Shown one piece after another: positions 11,316 to 24,900 of a DNA stretch of 64,000 nucleotides (position 1 is the stretch's first letter; the number at the start of each line of letters is the position of its first letter). The stretch comes from Opisthocomus hoazin. Lineage: Eukaryota > Chordata > Aves > Opisthocomiformes > Opisthocomidae. Both the position numbers and the translations under genes were made by a program. A model generated the notes under the pieces. That model did not search any database. It saw nothing but the letters and a program-made list of their open reading frames with translations, and was not told the origin of the DNA. Location: assembly GCF_030867145.1 (NCBI RefSeq), contig NC_134414.1, positions 22,996,810-23,060,809 of the forward strand, written 5' to 3'.

Positions 11316-14182
11316 CCACTAGTTTATAGTTAAATTGTTTTGCGAATTTAAGGCTTTTTTCTTCTGAAAGCTTCTGGAAATTACCAATTTTAAGACAAAA
11401 CTCGTATTTATTTTGTGAAACTCTGTGCCAGAAGAGTTCAGTAGGATTCACACACAAACAAATAATTTGATTATATGTCTGTATGGATGAGAACATGGAT
11501 GAGAACAGTTGTAATAGATGAGATCAACGACTGTCTTTTGTAGGCAGGTTAGATGATCACTGACCACTGAGGGCTTCTCATGCCTTCACCTGAAGTATCT
11601 CATGGATTGGACATGTCAGTGATGAAAGTTGTTTTCTTACTTCAGTTTGCTATCAAAACAAAATTATTTGAATCAATGGTTATAATACAGGCAACAAATT
11701 CAGATTTTACTAGTCCAGTGCAAATGAAATTAACAGAGATTATTCAGTTTTGTGGTCAACAGAGAGTCTCCAGTGACATGATTGCCACCAATGTATTTTT
11801 CAAACTGCTGTGTTGGGAGGGTATTTGTGCTTTGTAAGTTTGTCCTAATGCTTATGTGCTCTATTTTTCTCTGTTTCCAAGCTTCTTGGAGCTACCTTCA
11901 CCTTAACTTCCTTCTCTGCCGCTTCTACCATCAGCCACTGGAGAATAACCTGATGGGAGTGGCAGGGATTTGTCGCTGAGGCAGGGGTGCAGAAGCAAGT
12001 GTTCAGTGCTCCAAAGAGAGTAGCTGCAGTAACAGCTTGAAATACACTTGGGTGTTACCATTGCTGTCCCCAACCATACTGAGGGCCGGTAGCACAAGGG
12101 AATTGTGGTGGGTTTTTTGTTTGCTTAAGTTAGTGTTAGATGAGACTACTTAATCATGCATTGCTGTAATCTTAATTCCACCTTTTCCTATTTTTAATAG
12201 ATTGTGCAAAGTAGTGATATATGCTTGGTCACACTTTCTGTTAATTGATAGGACAACACCTGCTTAGATCCTTGGACCGTAGCTCACAAGTCTAACTCTT
12301 GGGAGGCTGACAAGGGAAGTGGATCATTTGGAAAGAACAGTGGCATTATGGAAAGATTTCATATCAGTTTCTACATGCAGTTCCTCAATTCTTTTGTTGT
12401 GAAAGGTGGCATTGGAAGAAGATGATAAATTTGGGCATGACCCATAGAATAACTATGTGCACAGTTTTCTAATTCAGGCCAGTTACGGCTCATAGTCACT
12501 CTTAGAAACATGGACCTGTAATTGGAAGCATATTGGCATGTTGCGTTCCTTTAGGCTCTTCTGTGCAATACAGCCACACTGAACTTTAAAACAGAAGCCC
12601 ACTCATGATGCAACTATCCTCCTCCCTCCCAAGTTTAACGTTGGTGAAAACCTTACTACTTCCTGGAGTTCCTTTTCTTTAAGTCCCTGTAAGACCTCTC
12701 CAGTTTGGCATTTACCCCTAGTACTACATCAAATTTCTATAAAAGTTACTCTGTTAATCTCATTCATAAACTCAGCTGTTGTCTCTGTATGGATGACCTT
12801 CAAGTCTCTCTCTTCCAGACTTGCTGCCTTCTATAGCAGCTAAATCTCAGTGTATGCTTCTGACTTCTCATTGTGGATGTCTGACCTTTAGCTCAGGCTG
12901 CTATCACAAAGGCAAAAGGAAAACTCTCCGTCCTGTCTTTCACTTGTGGGCAAGCGTTGCCATGAGATCTTTGGTTTAAGCTCGTAATCTAGCCCTTGCT
13001 TTATACACGGCACACACTACCCTTCTAACAGACTGCAGATGTCTTACATGTAGTAAGCTGTCTCTTGTTAGTTAATAAACAATTAAGTGTTCTTTATGTA
13101 GTTGTGTCGGTAGATCACATGAGTAAATCTGATACCTTGCATTTGATCTATGTATCTTGTGATAACAGTTTTTCTTAAAATTGTGGTAAAAGTGATCCTG
13201 CTCTGTTGACGTGGATTCAGAATCCTGAACAAGAGTGCTTTCCTCATCTGCTGCTTTGACTGTCTGGTCTTTTCAAAAGTAACAGGGTACTTGCCGTTAA
13301 TTTAAAGTTGGGTTTTAGCTGTGAAGAGTATTATCTATCTGTTGTTGTTTTTAATGAGATTTTAAGTGCTGTTTAGAAACTGACATTGTGGGTAAACACT
13401 TTTTTTCATTCTCCTGTGATGCTCCTTGTGCTTCGAGAAGTTCCTTGTGTGCACCCTTTAAAGCAGTTGCAGCCTGGTAGTGCAAAAGAAGCTAACTTTA
13501 GGAAACAAAGCCTACTAAAAACAAAACAAAACCACCACCTTTCCTGTCACTCTGGGACTCAAACACACCATCCTTAGAAGAAAACTCATTCTAACCATTG
13601 CTTATCGTGATGCCGTTTCCTTGTATTCTCCTTTTTGTGTCTCTCCATCTGTTGTCCCTTATGTTTAGCTTGTTTGCTCTTTGAACGGTCTTATTCTGTG
13701 TTTGTATGGTGGCTAGCATAATGTGGTCCCTAACTTTGGTTCCCAGGAGCCTGCGATAAGAGTTGTAATATATGAGTGTGCTAACAGCGACTTTTTTTTG
13801 TTTTAATGTGTATGTGTGTGGAAGAAGGCTGAAGATGTAGTGTTCTGTTATACCTGAAGTAATTTCATTGTTTTGTTTGAGCAAGAATTGATAATTAATA
13901 TAGCAACCTATATACGTTTAAGAACTATTACTAAGCTGGAAGAATTTACCAGACAACTTTTGAATTAATGGATAGTATTTCTGTGTACATGGATTGTGGA
14001 GGGGTTTGTTTGTTTTGTTTTGCTTGTGCTGGTCGTGTTAATTTTTGAAAAATGTTCATTCAGAAGGTGAGGTTTTGTTCTGGCAGATGGTTATTCTTCT
14101 CGTTAAGCCAAGTAGTATCTAGAGAGGCCAGATAAGGAGTTCTCTGTAATACTTACAATTAAATTTTTTTTTTAATTTAAAG

Positions 14183-14317
14183 GGACAGAAAATCGATGGC
14201 CCAACAAAAGCTGGTTGGTTGTTTCTTACCAGACACAAATGTTGGCTATATCTTGGAATTGTTGCCATTGTCACTGTGTTTGGCTATCATTACATATACT
14301 TCTGTCCAATGAATTAG
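14183..14317 (+). other. unexplained small ORF with membrane-like segment
   Basis: A frame of 44 codons plus TAG follows a T-rich tract and AAAG, which resembles a splice acceptor. The peptide starts GQKIDGPTKAGW and then has a hydrophobic run (about residues 20-38, WLYLGIVAIVTVFGYHYIY) ending CPMN. The shape is like a tail-anchored C-terminus. The frame stays open upstream through the T tract to a stop at 14147, and it has no ATG near its beginning. No matching upstream exon was recognised, and I cannot identify a family. Chance is a serious alternative: a 44-codon frame in an intron is not rare. Confidence 0.2.
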
Positions 14318-16424
14318 CAAATACAAATACTGAGACGGTCTGACTAAGATTGTGTGTAGTACAACAATTATGATCTGAACTAAGTCCAGCATTTTTTAAT
14401 AATTACAAAGAATGGGAGCGTTTGGAGAAGACCTACAAGAATGACTTAAGGAGAAGTGGAAAACGTGCTTTCTATTAACAGACTTTAGAAACTCAGTCTA
14501 TTCCTCAATTAAAAGAGAATAGATTGGGATGTGACTTAATCCTGATGTAGGAGAGACTATGCGCCCAATAACATGTTAGATAATAGGGTGCTTCCCCCAT
14601 GCCCTCCCCCAGTGTTAAAGGCTTAATTTCTGAGTGCTGATTATTGCCTAAGCAATACAAATGCAGACAAGGAACAGTGTATTCCTTTTCAGCAGGTAGG
14701 ATAACTGAAGAATTCAGTTAACTAAGAGTTGGAATAACTCATTGAGGCATCACTTGCTTCTTTTTAGGCAAAAGTTTAAAGAAGATTCGGAAAGCTCCCC
14801 ACTAGCAAAGTTAATTTTTAAAAATTTTTTGGGGGGGAGGGCTGGGGAGTGGTGGTGCTTGGAATACACTTTGTTCTGCAGGTCTTTATTCCAGTTGCAG
14901 ATTTGGACTTGAAATTCGACAAAATACTGGCTTAGAACAAATGCTGTATAGCGCATTTTTAATGGGGTTAAATTCAAATAAGCATATATGCTTGCTTGCG
15001 TGACTGTTTAAAGCAGCCTAACTTAGGGTTGTCATTGTCCTCTCTTCTTTGTACCAACACTGACCTTTTCTGTTTTGTTTTGTTTTCTGTGGAGTCTGGT
15101 GAGCTACATGAATCATCACAATGAAACTTTTTTCAGGGGAGCTGTGTAGGTGTTGGGTGTTTGCTCTCTGTGTTGTGGGTGGTGGTTTTTTTTTTTTTGT
15201 ATTTCAGCTTTCTACCACGTTAGCTCCCATGGTGGACTGGCTGTTGGGACCCAAGAGCAGCTAGTGAGAAAGAGGGAGAGAGATGTGCTGGAGAAAGTGT
15301 GAGAAAGGAATAGGAATTTAAAACCACAATAGACTGGATGTGATTTATTGTTGTGAAACTGCAGCCTTAGAATATACAATTTTTGGTTTAAAAATAAAGC
15401 TACCTTTTACTTTTAAAAACTAGTTTGATAAACTGGAGTCTTGATTACATAATGTAATTTATAGCCAGCCAGAGAGTGCAGCTGTGAAAACCTGTCATAC
15501 TTGCCTTGCTGACCATATCCATTCTTGCCTTGGATCCCATTTCCCCCCAACCTTACCTCAGCATAGAACTTGAACTATTTTGTGGTTGCTTTTTCTTCCA
15601 CTTCCTTTTTTTTATTGCATTTTGTTTCTTTCCTTCATTATACTGTAGCTTCATTGACTGTTTGCTTGGTTGTAGTCCACATGAATTTCCATCCTATATG
15701 TAAGGTAGTATTCACATACTCTCTTAAATTTGGTTTTCCTTGTTCTGAATTACTAGATGTATTGAATGCTAATCACTACAGGTAGATAGTGTTGAAGAAG
15801 CTGCTCCATACTGGGTCAAAAATACTAGATTCTTAGCCGATACTTGGGCATTTCTCAGGGATGAGAAATCTGGTTGAGACCAGTAGCTAATGTTAGTTAT
15901 TGTTAAAGACAAGGAAAATGGTCTGTGTACAAACTTCTTCATTTACAAACTATGGCAGCTTTTCCTCTTTCTAAGCACATGCAAAAGGGAAAAGAAAGGC
16001 TTTAAAAAGCGTTAGTAAAAAAAGATTTGTGCAATCAGGCACTGAGAAACTAGATGTGCCATTAGGCATGGCGATTACCAGTTACCCATGCAGAGTTACT
16101 TGTTTCAGGGGCTGTATGTATACGCGTGTAGACTGCGTGCTAGCTTAAAAGAAAAGTTAAAAAAACCTCAACCAAACAAGAGGAAGCACTAATGAAGAAT
16201 AAAATTGAAAGGCCTTGTTGACAGCTAGTGAAGCATCTTCGTTTCCAGACTGTATGGGAATAGTACAGGCTGGGCACTGATAGGATAGCGAGCAGCTTCG
16301 GGTAGTCCTGGTGGGCAGCAAGCGGAACATGAATAATGTACCCTTGCGGGGATGAATGCCAACAGCATGCTGGGCTGAGTGAAGCAAGACTGTAGCCAGC
16401 AGTTTGAGAAAAAAGCGATTGTTC

Positions 16425-16955
16425 CCCACTGTTTCATACTTGGGAGACCACATCTACAGTGTTTAGTCCAGTTTTGGGTAGACCCTGTTGTAGTAAAGAT
16501 ACTGGTATACTGGAGTGAGCCCAGTGGAGGGCCAGCAGGTTAGAGTGCTGGAGCATATAACAAAGAAGGAAAAGCTGAGAGGGATGGGTGCGTTCAGTCT
16601 AAAGAGGAGGTTGGAGGTACATGTTACTACTGTCTTCAACTAATTACTGGGAAAGTATAGAGAAGATGAAGCCAGGCTCTTCCCAGAGATGTATGTTGAT
16701 AGGATGGCAGGTAAAAGGCATAAGTTGCAGCAACGGAAGTTCTGACTAGCTAAGATAATCAAACACTGGAGGACGGTGTCCACAGAGGCTGGAAAATCTG
16801 TATCCTTACACATATTTGAAGCTCTGTTGGATATGACCCTAAGAACCTGACTTAACTTCAAATATGGATCTCATTTCTAATTTGGCACTGCTCTGAGCAG
16901 GAATGGATTTGAGAATGTGATATCCAGAGGTCCCTTTCAACACCAGATGTCCTAT
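16425..16955 (+). repeat. decayed CR1 fragment
   Basis: The plus strand keeps recognisable CR1 pieces: a 'gaccacatctacagtgtttagtccagtttt' stretch corresponding to [11 protein letters not shown], a 'gaaaagctgagaggga' piece, and a terminal 'agaggtccctttcaaca' near the 3' end. Frames are broken by stops and indels throughout. Boundaries are approximate. Confidence 0.6.
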
Positions 16956-18932
16956 TAAACTTGCAATGTTTAAGCTAAGTCTGATACCATTTAGTGACCA
17001 GGAAGATGTTCTTCATTCCTATGCAGTGCTTTACTGTAAGTTAATTTGAGTGCTTTTTTTCCCCTCATAACAGAAAAATAAAAATTTATGCTGTTTGGGT
17101 AAAATTATTAATAAAATGTAAATGCATGAAATACTGATTAAAAGCAGCTACTTAAAATTACCTTAAGTTTACTCACTTAAAAAAAAAAAAAAGGCTAACT
17201 TAAGAGAATCAGCTGTACTGTAGTTAATAAATGGGTCTGTTTCTGAACCTGTAGTTATACAGGATGCATTAGATCTACTAGATCTCTTCCTCTTGCACTT
17301 GAGATTTCTCTTCTGGTAGATTTTTCAGATTTGATTGGTTTATATGTGATTGACTGTACCCCTTTTCCTTGTAAATTTACAAATTTGAATGCTACTTGCC
17401 TATATTAGGTGCTTACAGACTAATATAGTCACTATAATTGTTATACAGTTGTATCAATAGTATAGCCAGTGCAACTATACCTCTTATGAAAGAGAAATAG
17501 AATATTTGCTTGGTTATAGAGCCTTTTCTCATTAGTATTTATACTGAATTTGTAGTATCTGCTGTACTACATCTGTTAACAGACTACTTCAACCATACTT
17601 CCTAGAACCTGTAATAATTAAATGCTGTTTTAAAGGCATTATACATTTTGTGTATTACTATATCAATTTAATTTCTTGAACGTGAGCAAAAGCTAGGGAC
17701 TGTATAGATTTAAATTCTCAGTTAATCTCCATTGGTTCCTGTGGAACAAGAGTAAGGTGTGTGTTTGAAATGTGTGCTGTGACCCACTGACATTTGTCAG
17801 TGGCCTGTATTCCATTGTTCAGTCCAGACATCTAAATAATTTTACTGTTCTAAGGTCTGTTTCTGGTCTAGCCATTCGGTATGTATCTTTTTTTTTTCAC
17901 CTACTAAGTGTTATAGTTTTTAAGGTAAAGATATGTCAAATGACAATTTGTCCTCTTTGCATGCTGTATTAAGGCCACTTTCTACGATTTATTTTTCAGT
18001 ATTTTACTTGCCCTTATTTTCATATCTTTAGCATAGTGTTTCTCTACTGTTACGGTACTGCTGCCTTTCCACTTAGATCATCTTTCGAGTCTGTTGCTGT
18101 GGTGTGGTGTTAACTGCTTTCCTGGAAATAGATATGCATTTGGATTTAAGTAATAGATAAGCATTTAGATCTAACTTCCATGGGTCCTTTGGTTCTTTGT
18201 CTTGTTTCACCTTACTATTCATAATAAAGGATATCCTTAAGGAGCTTGTTGCTTCTTGAGTAGTAGAGAAATAAACTGTACAGTCTATTGCATCACACAT
18301 AATGGATTTTAAGGCTAGAAGTGATGTTGTGTTCTTGCTGATCAGTGCCTTTTCATGATTAAACAGCCATGAAATACGTTGAAAGTGTGTGTGTAAGGGG
18401 GCGGCGGGATCCATGTCAGTATGGCTGCCCTAAAACTTAAATGTAGTTGGTCAACATTATGGTTTCGATTTGCCTTGAATTGTTATGCCAAGTGTTGCTT
18501 ATTCCCCTGTGAGTAATCTTGAAAATGCTAGGTGCTTGGTGTGGATAGTCTTGCATTCAAGATTGACCTTAAATAGAATCAAGTTTGAGACTGACCCTGA
18601 ATTTTGATTCTGTTCATCCATACAGGGGAGCAATTCTTAGCACTGATTGAGTAGGAAGACCCAAGGAAAAGGTGGGTTAAGTAAAGGTGTTCGAATGTTC
18701 CTGGAAACCTCAGTTGGAAACCAGATGTCAGCATTCAGTTGTAACACTGTTGGCTGCAGTGCAGTTAAGATGCTCAGGAGATACCAAAGTTTCTTTGTTT
18801 TCCGTAAGCTCGAGTTTGTGTGTCAATAGTTTCTCCATTGAATAAACCCAAAACTTACTGACTCAACTGTTTCAAAATAATTCTTTTACTATTCTTTTAT
18901 TTGCCTTTTTACTGTTCTTAGTTGCTGTTTTT

Positions 18933-18968
18933 GTTGGATTACAGGTCCTTGTTGGATTACAGGTCCTT
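18933..18968. repeat. perfect tandem duplication of an 18-mer
   Basis: Two identical head-to-tail copies of an 18-base unit (gttggattacaggtcctt) occupy 18933-18950 and 18951-18968. Their perfect identity implies a recent duplication. No gene context is visible. Confidence 0.9.
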
Positions 18969-20204
18969 GTGTGCATATGCTTTTCTCTTAAATTTCCTGA
19001 AATCTGTGTGACAAAACACATTTTGGTGTTATATAATGGCTGTTAGTGAGCTACTTCCTTCAGTCCATACAAGTCTTTTGAAAATCTGTAGAAAGGATGA
19101 GATTTGAAGGAGCTTTAAAGTTAATGGAAAACAGACTCTGGGGTAGTGTCTCTAGGCTTAAGTGCTGAGATCTCAGGCTTTTGTAATGATGTACTTGCAC
19201 AATGGATAGATTAGATTTGTGGACCTGAACTTAGTATTCTGTTACTTCTTCCTATCCCAGCTCTTAACCTGTGTTCTGAAAAAACAGCAATATAAATGCA
19301 TTGATGGGTTAATGTTAAGTGTTATTCGGACTCTTGGTTAATATTTATGTTTAACTTCTATAATATTAGAAGACCCTTGTTTTACTTTGGTGTTGTGAAT
19401 GCGTGCACTTGAGTTTAGCCCGAAGTATGCAAGTATTTGTTGAACTCACTAGTATGATTTGTGTGTGAAACTGGTAGACTGATGAAATAGTTCTGTCATT
19501 ATGGCCTTGATGTAGTATGTTAGGTTTGCTTAATGTCTGAGAAGTTTCAGACAGCCTACTGATTGTGACAGTGGGTATACCTGTGTTTCAGTATTCAGTC
19601 TGTTGCTGTTTGCTTTGTTGTCAGTTAGCATGTGCATTTTGGAGTGTTTTACACTGTATTTGCTGTCAGATTAGTGCAGTTCAGTCTGTGGCTGTCAGCT
19701 TGTCCCTAATATCCTGTTGGCTAAAATGGTCTCTACACTGAAGTTCAGAGCTGTGGTACCAAAGTTGTAATGTTCAGGCACAGCTGTTAGTGATGTTGCA
19801 CAGAGATTTTTGTTTGGGGGAACTCATCTGGCTGGAAAGGACACCAGCAGGAAAAGTCTCTGTCAGCTGGATCATCTGTCTTGTTATGCATGTGGTTGCA
19901 GAAACAGATGTGCCACATGATAGCATATTGTGATAGCATAATAAAATGAGTCTGTGGACCTGATAACTAGGTGGACCTTCAGAAGTGCTAAAACTGTTGT
20001 TAAAATCAGAGATGTAAAAGTTGACGGTAAATCAGAACCACCACCTATCTGAGGCATATAGGAGCATAAAATACTAGGGATGATGACTAGATATCCCTCA
20101 GGAAGGATATGAGGACAAAAAAAAAAACAAACAGAAGAAAACAACCCCCCCCCCCAAATGCTGAATGTTTAACAAAAATTGTTTTATTATGTGGTTGCCT
20201 GTAG

Positions 20205-20272
20205 TAAGAGTTTTATATTTGATGACTCATTTGATGACTTTATATTTGATAAGAGTTTTATATTTGATGACT
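20205..20272. repeat. short direct repeats beside a CR1 insertion
   Basis: A 23-base sequence beginning taagagttttatatttgatg occurs at 20205-20227 and again at 20250-20272. A partial third copy (ctttatatttgat) lies between them at about 20238-20250. The cluster ends within 10 bases of the truncated 5' end of the CR1 element at 20281. Confidence 0.85.
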
Positions 20273-20280
20273 ATATTTAT

Positions 20281-21341
20281 TGAGAACTGACTGAATGGCA
20301 GAACTCAGAGGGTTGTCGTCAGCGGCGCTGAGTCTAGTTGGAGGGCTGGTAACTAGTGGTGTCCTTCAGGGGGGTCAGTACTTGGCCCAGTCTTGTTCAA
20401 CTTCTTCATCAAAGACCTGGATGAAGAGTTAGAATGTACCCTCAGCAAGTTTGCTGATGGTACCAAACTGGGAGGTGTGGTAGATACACCAGAAGGCTGT
20501 GCTGCCATTCAGTGTGACCTGGACAGGCTGGAAAGTTGGGCAGAGAGGAACCTGATGAGGTTCAACAAAGGCAAATGCAGGGTCCTGCACCTGGGGAGGA
20601 ACAACCCCATGCATCAGTACAGGCTTGGGGTGGACCTGCTGGAGAGCAGCTCTGTGGAGAGGGACCTGGGTGTCCTGGTGGACGACAGGTTGACCATGAG
20701 CCAGCAGTGTGCCCTGGCTGCCAAGAAGGCCAATGGCATTCTGGGGTGCATTAGGAGGAGTGTGGCCAGCAGGTCGAGGGAGGTTCTCCTTCCACTCTAC
20801 ACTGCCCTAGTGAGGCCTCATCTGGAGTACTCTGTCCAGTTCTGGGCTCCCCAGTTCAAGAAGGATGAAGAGCTACTGGAGAGAGTCCAGCGGAGGGCTA
20901 CAAAGATGATGAGGGGACTGGAGCATCTGTCCTATGAGGAAAGGCTGAGGGAGCTGGGCTTGTTTAGCCTGAAGAAGAGAAGGCTGCGAGGGGACCTAAT
21001 AAATGCTTATAAATATCTGAAGGGTAGGTGTCAGGAAGATGGGGCCAAACTCTTTTCAGTGGTGCCCCGCGACAGGACAAGGGGCAATGGGCACAAACTG
21101 AAGCACAGGAAGTTCCAACTGAACATGAGGAAGAGCTTCTTCCCTCTGAGGGTGACAGAGCACTGGAACAGGCTGCCCAGGGAGATTGTGGAGTCTCCTT
21201 CTCTGGAGATATTCAAGACTCGCCTGGACAAGGTCCTGTGCAGCCTACTGTAGGTGACCCTGCTTCGGCAGGGGGGTTAGACTAGATGACCCACAGAGGT
21301 CCCTTCCAACCCCTACCATTCTGTGTGTGATTCTGTGTGAC
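20281..21341 (+). repeat. CR1 LINE, 5'-truncated, plus strand
   Basis: The element starts inside the reverse transcriptase and ends with the CR1 3' terminus (cattctgtgtgtgattctgtg). The frame 20393-21253 is open for 286 codons and carries the post-palm region and C-terminus of ORF2 ([42 protein letters not shown]). The catalytic box at 20450-20461 reads FADG rather than FADD, and one or more indels upstream break the frame. It is very similar to the copy at 26.6 kb, so it is young but dead. Confidence 0.93.
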
Positions 21342-22849
21342 TCAGAAGGGCCATGTAACTGCTTTTTTTCTGACATGAAGTTCTACTTGGGTAGGTGGGT
21401 GTCTGTCCACACACAGTGTATATTCACTACCCAAACTGAGACTGGACTGCAGTAGCAGCATTCAGATTTAGCTTAAAGCTGGCTTAAATTGCAACCCTTT
21501 AAAATGTTGGATTACTTCTGCTTTTCTAGCACTTTTCAGTCCTTGTGAGTGGGTATAGTTGGGCTGTTAGACTGCTCAGTTGCAGTGTAAAAGAGCTACT
21601 TAAAGGTGATTTTGTGTACTTTGCTTTTGCGGTTGAACTCTGGCATATGTGCAGTCAGCTGCTGAGGTGCAGTTGATGGTTCATACGCCAAGAAAGCTGT
21701 TGTATGTAGGTTGCATCTGGTTGTGTAGGGAATGAACATTGCTGGGTTGGAGCAAGAGGTTACAGCATACTGTTAAGCTAGAGAGCTGCTTGATAGCTGC
21801 GTACAGTCCTTACAATAGTCTGAGGTTTTGGTCATCAGACGTATGAAAAGTCAAGTGATAAAAAGTGATGTTCTATAATTAGGAAGGATAAGAACTCTTG
21901 GAAGTAGCCGAGTTAAGGAATTAAATGATGTTCTGGTCAAAGAAATGTCAGGATCAGGAGTTTATCATTAAAACCGTGTAGCCTTGCAGAACATCGAGAT
22001 GCGTTGAGATTAGTCTCTTACCTGAATATTTTGTCTAAATGTTGACACCCATCCCCTGACTAAAGTAAGCCTGCCAGCCATAGGCCAAAATTCATATTGC
22101 GGGCAAGTGGGTAAAGCTTCCAAGAGGCTAGTGACATTTTTTATGTGTGGCAGAATATTATTATTCCTCTACTAGGTTAGATGAATCGCTGTACTAGGTT
22201 AGTAGACAACTCAGTAATCTATTTGCAACAGTGATGTCTTGGAATAGAAGCTTGGCAGTTGCAGCACGATTTTTCTGCGTATGTATTCTGGTTTTCAGCA
22301 GCTGGCTGACTAAGAACTTTGGTAGAGTTGCCTTTGGACCACTGTGTTTAAGTCATCAGTGCATTTATTTTCATGTTTGCCCAATCCCTATTTGATCTGG
22401 TTGCATTTCTGGCCTTTGTAGCTTTCTACTGCAGTGGGTCTCTCAACGGAAGGAAAATGTTTTCCTGCACAAGAGACCATTAAAGCTACTTAATTATTTC
22501 ACTGGACGCCTTTTTGTTTGTGTGTTGTGAGACACTGGGCATAGTTCTCTATTTATGTTATATATATTTTTTTGCAGATTTGTCATCTCCTTGAGTTGTC
22601 TTTCTTTTCCAATGAGAAGACTTCTCCTTTAGTATAAATTGTTCATATAACTCATCTGTTTTTCTCTGAAAACAGGGTGACCTGAACATCTCGTGATAAA
22701 AACATAGTTCACCAGCATCTTGCTCATGTAGTGAGTGTTTTTTTTCCTCTTTGGTCATTGATCATTGAGTAGTTTTGATGTGAAAGAGTGGAAGAATTGC
22801 AACTTGGATCTAACAACTTCCACTTTATAGAGGAGTTGCTATGTATGTA

Positions 22850-24900
22850 GTTACTCTTTTCTCCCTGTTCATTACCTTGCGTTTATCACTAGTGATTTTG
22901 CCTTCCATACTGTCTGAGCATTTGGCACTGTGCTATCCTTCTGTAGTTCTTTACAACCACTTTCTGTTTTCAGCTGCTGTGAATAATTTTGTATGATTAG
23001 GAACCTGTCACTTGGGTAGTCACTGTCTCTTATGGTTGATTTATGTATGTTGACCTATATAATTTTATTATGGAACCCCTGTTACATATAACGGCAAACA
23101 ACGCATGATATTTTTCTGTTTAAATAATTACAAATCCTCCAGAGAACCCTTTCTCAAATCTTTGTTATAACTTCCACTGCAGTCTTTAGTGAGGAGTGTG
23201 TTTGAGTGCCTTTTGGAAGTCATAAGTGCTGTATGCCAGTCTAATCCGTGTTGGTCAACAAGTACGTGAACCCTTTAGAAGATCTCTCCAGTAGTCCTGT
23301 GAGGCATTACCTTTTCTTTGCAAAATCCATGTTAATTCTTTCCCCATGTATTATTTTTGCTTTTGTATATTTATTCAGCTGTGGTTTCTATCAGTCTGTT
23401 TAGTGATGGAGATAGGACTGTAGTCTGTAATTACCTGGGTAGTTATTGCCACCTTCTGCTTAAGTAATTGGTTACAGGTACTGAAATATAAAATTGCTGA
23501 CTGTCTTTAAATCTTAAGTGAATGCCACGTGGCCCTAGTGATATGTTCTAAAATCGTCTTCTATTAGCACTTTGATACGACATTTTTCCTCTGACTTGAC
23601 CCCTAGAAAGAAAGCTTAGATGTGGTCTTCCCTGATCTTTTCCTTACTGAACATCAATGCATAGAGTAGTCCATGTTTCTACTGCAATTCAGACTTCTTG
23701 GGTACTCTTTTTCTTCAGGAAAGTTTTACTGTTTTTAAAATTAGCAAGAATTGGTGTTTTAGACAAACCTTTGCTCTGACATATCTCAGTAGCCTGTCTT
23801 CAGCCATGCCTAGCAAAAGGTAAAGAATAGGGCAAATGTATATGAAACTTCACCCTAGTATAATTCCAGCATTTTTGTAGCTCAGAGGATTCCTGATAGT
23901 AGTTTTTATGGTTTTTTTGGGTGTCTTTGTTAATATGGTGATTTTTTTAAATGGTCTTCGTGCTCTCAAGAAGCTTTTTGTTCTAGCTGCTCCATTTCAT
24001 GTCCTTTCAACTGGGTTCCCGATACTTCTGTTGTTCTCCTTTTTGAAGTCAAATGTTGAAGTAATGAAGTATTTTATTATATTTTATTTTTAACTCCCCA
24101 GGGAATTTAAATAAGGCCTTTCTGGAGTGCTGTCTGGATAATTACATCTTGAACTATGTTGTGTGGCTCAGAGTTAGAGCAGGAGTTGTTCTTCCTTAGG
24201 ATAGTCTTCTAGCTGGTAGTAGTTGGCTGTGTTGTAAGAATTTCTCTCCATCATTCAGTGGTGGTTTTTTTGGTGGTGGTTTGGTTTTGTTTGTTTTTGG
24301 TCTGCCCTCTTCCCCTAATCTATACAACAGTAGTTGAAGTCTTTAGTTATTACTTTGTGGTCTCTCTTGTTCCCCCTATCCCACATGTACTGTCACTGTT
24401 GAGTGGAAATGATTGATAGTATACCATTAATACGCTATTTCTTCTGGTTTGGGTGTGGGTTTTAAATGCAGTACAGTACCTGTTGAGATAAATAGATAGG
24501 ACACTGTGCTTTCCTAGCAGAAAGTAGTGTTCCTTCACTGGAACAAATCAATCCCTCTCTTCTTGTTCCTGTGTTTGTATCTTAATATAATAATGTCTCC
24601 TGAATTTTGTTCATCTGTTCCCTTTTGAAAATGTCCGAGTTATGTATTTTCTCAAAAGCAGTCTTCCAAGTTTTCCTTTTTTTATTTGTAGGCTTCTAGC
24701 CTTTAAATGGGAGCACTTGCACATTCTGGTCCTACTTTGGATGTCTGCTGTGTTGTTGGAACTGTACTTTTGACAGGATTTCAGGGACTTCTTTTGATTT
24801 TGGTGACTTGGTTGCAAGTGTACATAACCATGACTGTGTTCTTCTGTCACCTGCATCCCAGGTGTTATTAATGGTGCTTAGTAAAGGCTTTTGAATTCTG
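22850..24900 (-). repeat. very degraded minus-strand CR1/L3-like relic (tentative)
   Basis: Scattered segments resemble the reverse complement of CR1/L3-type ORF2 in the correct order. Near 23400-23480 a 'gtctgtaattacctgg' piece corresponds to the PGNYRPVS region. Near 24325-24345, 'gttgaagtcttt' corresponds to a GDFN-type endonuclease motif. No long frame survives. The call rests on spaced resemblance only, and the ends are guesses. Confidence 0.35.

Noticed and set aside
20393..21253. 286-codon open frame as a host gene
   Set aside because: It is CR1 ORF2 sequence with a truncated 5' end and a broken catalytic box; the same applies to the frames at 9820-10464, 26557-27972, 32860-33909 and 49817-50401.
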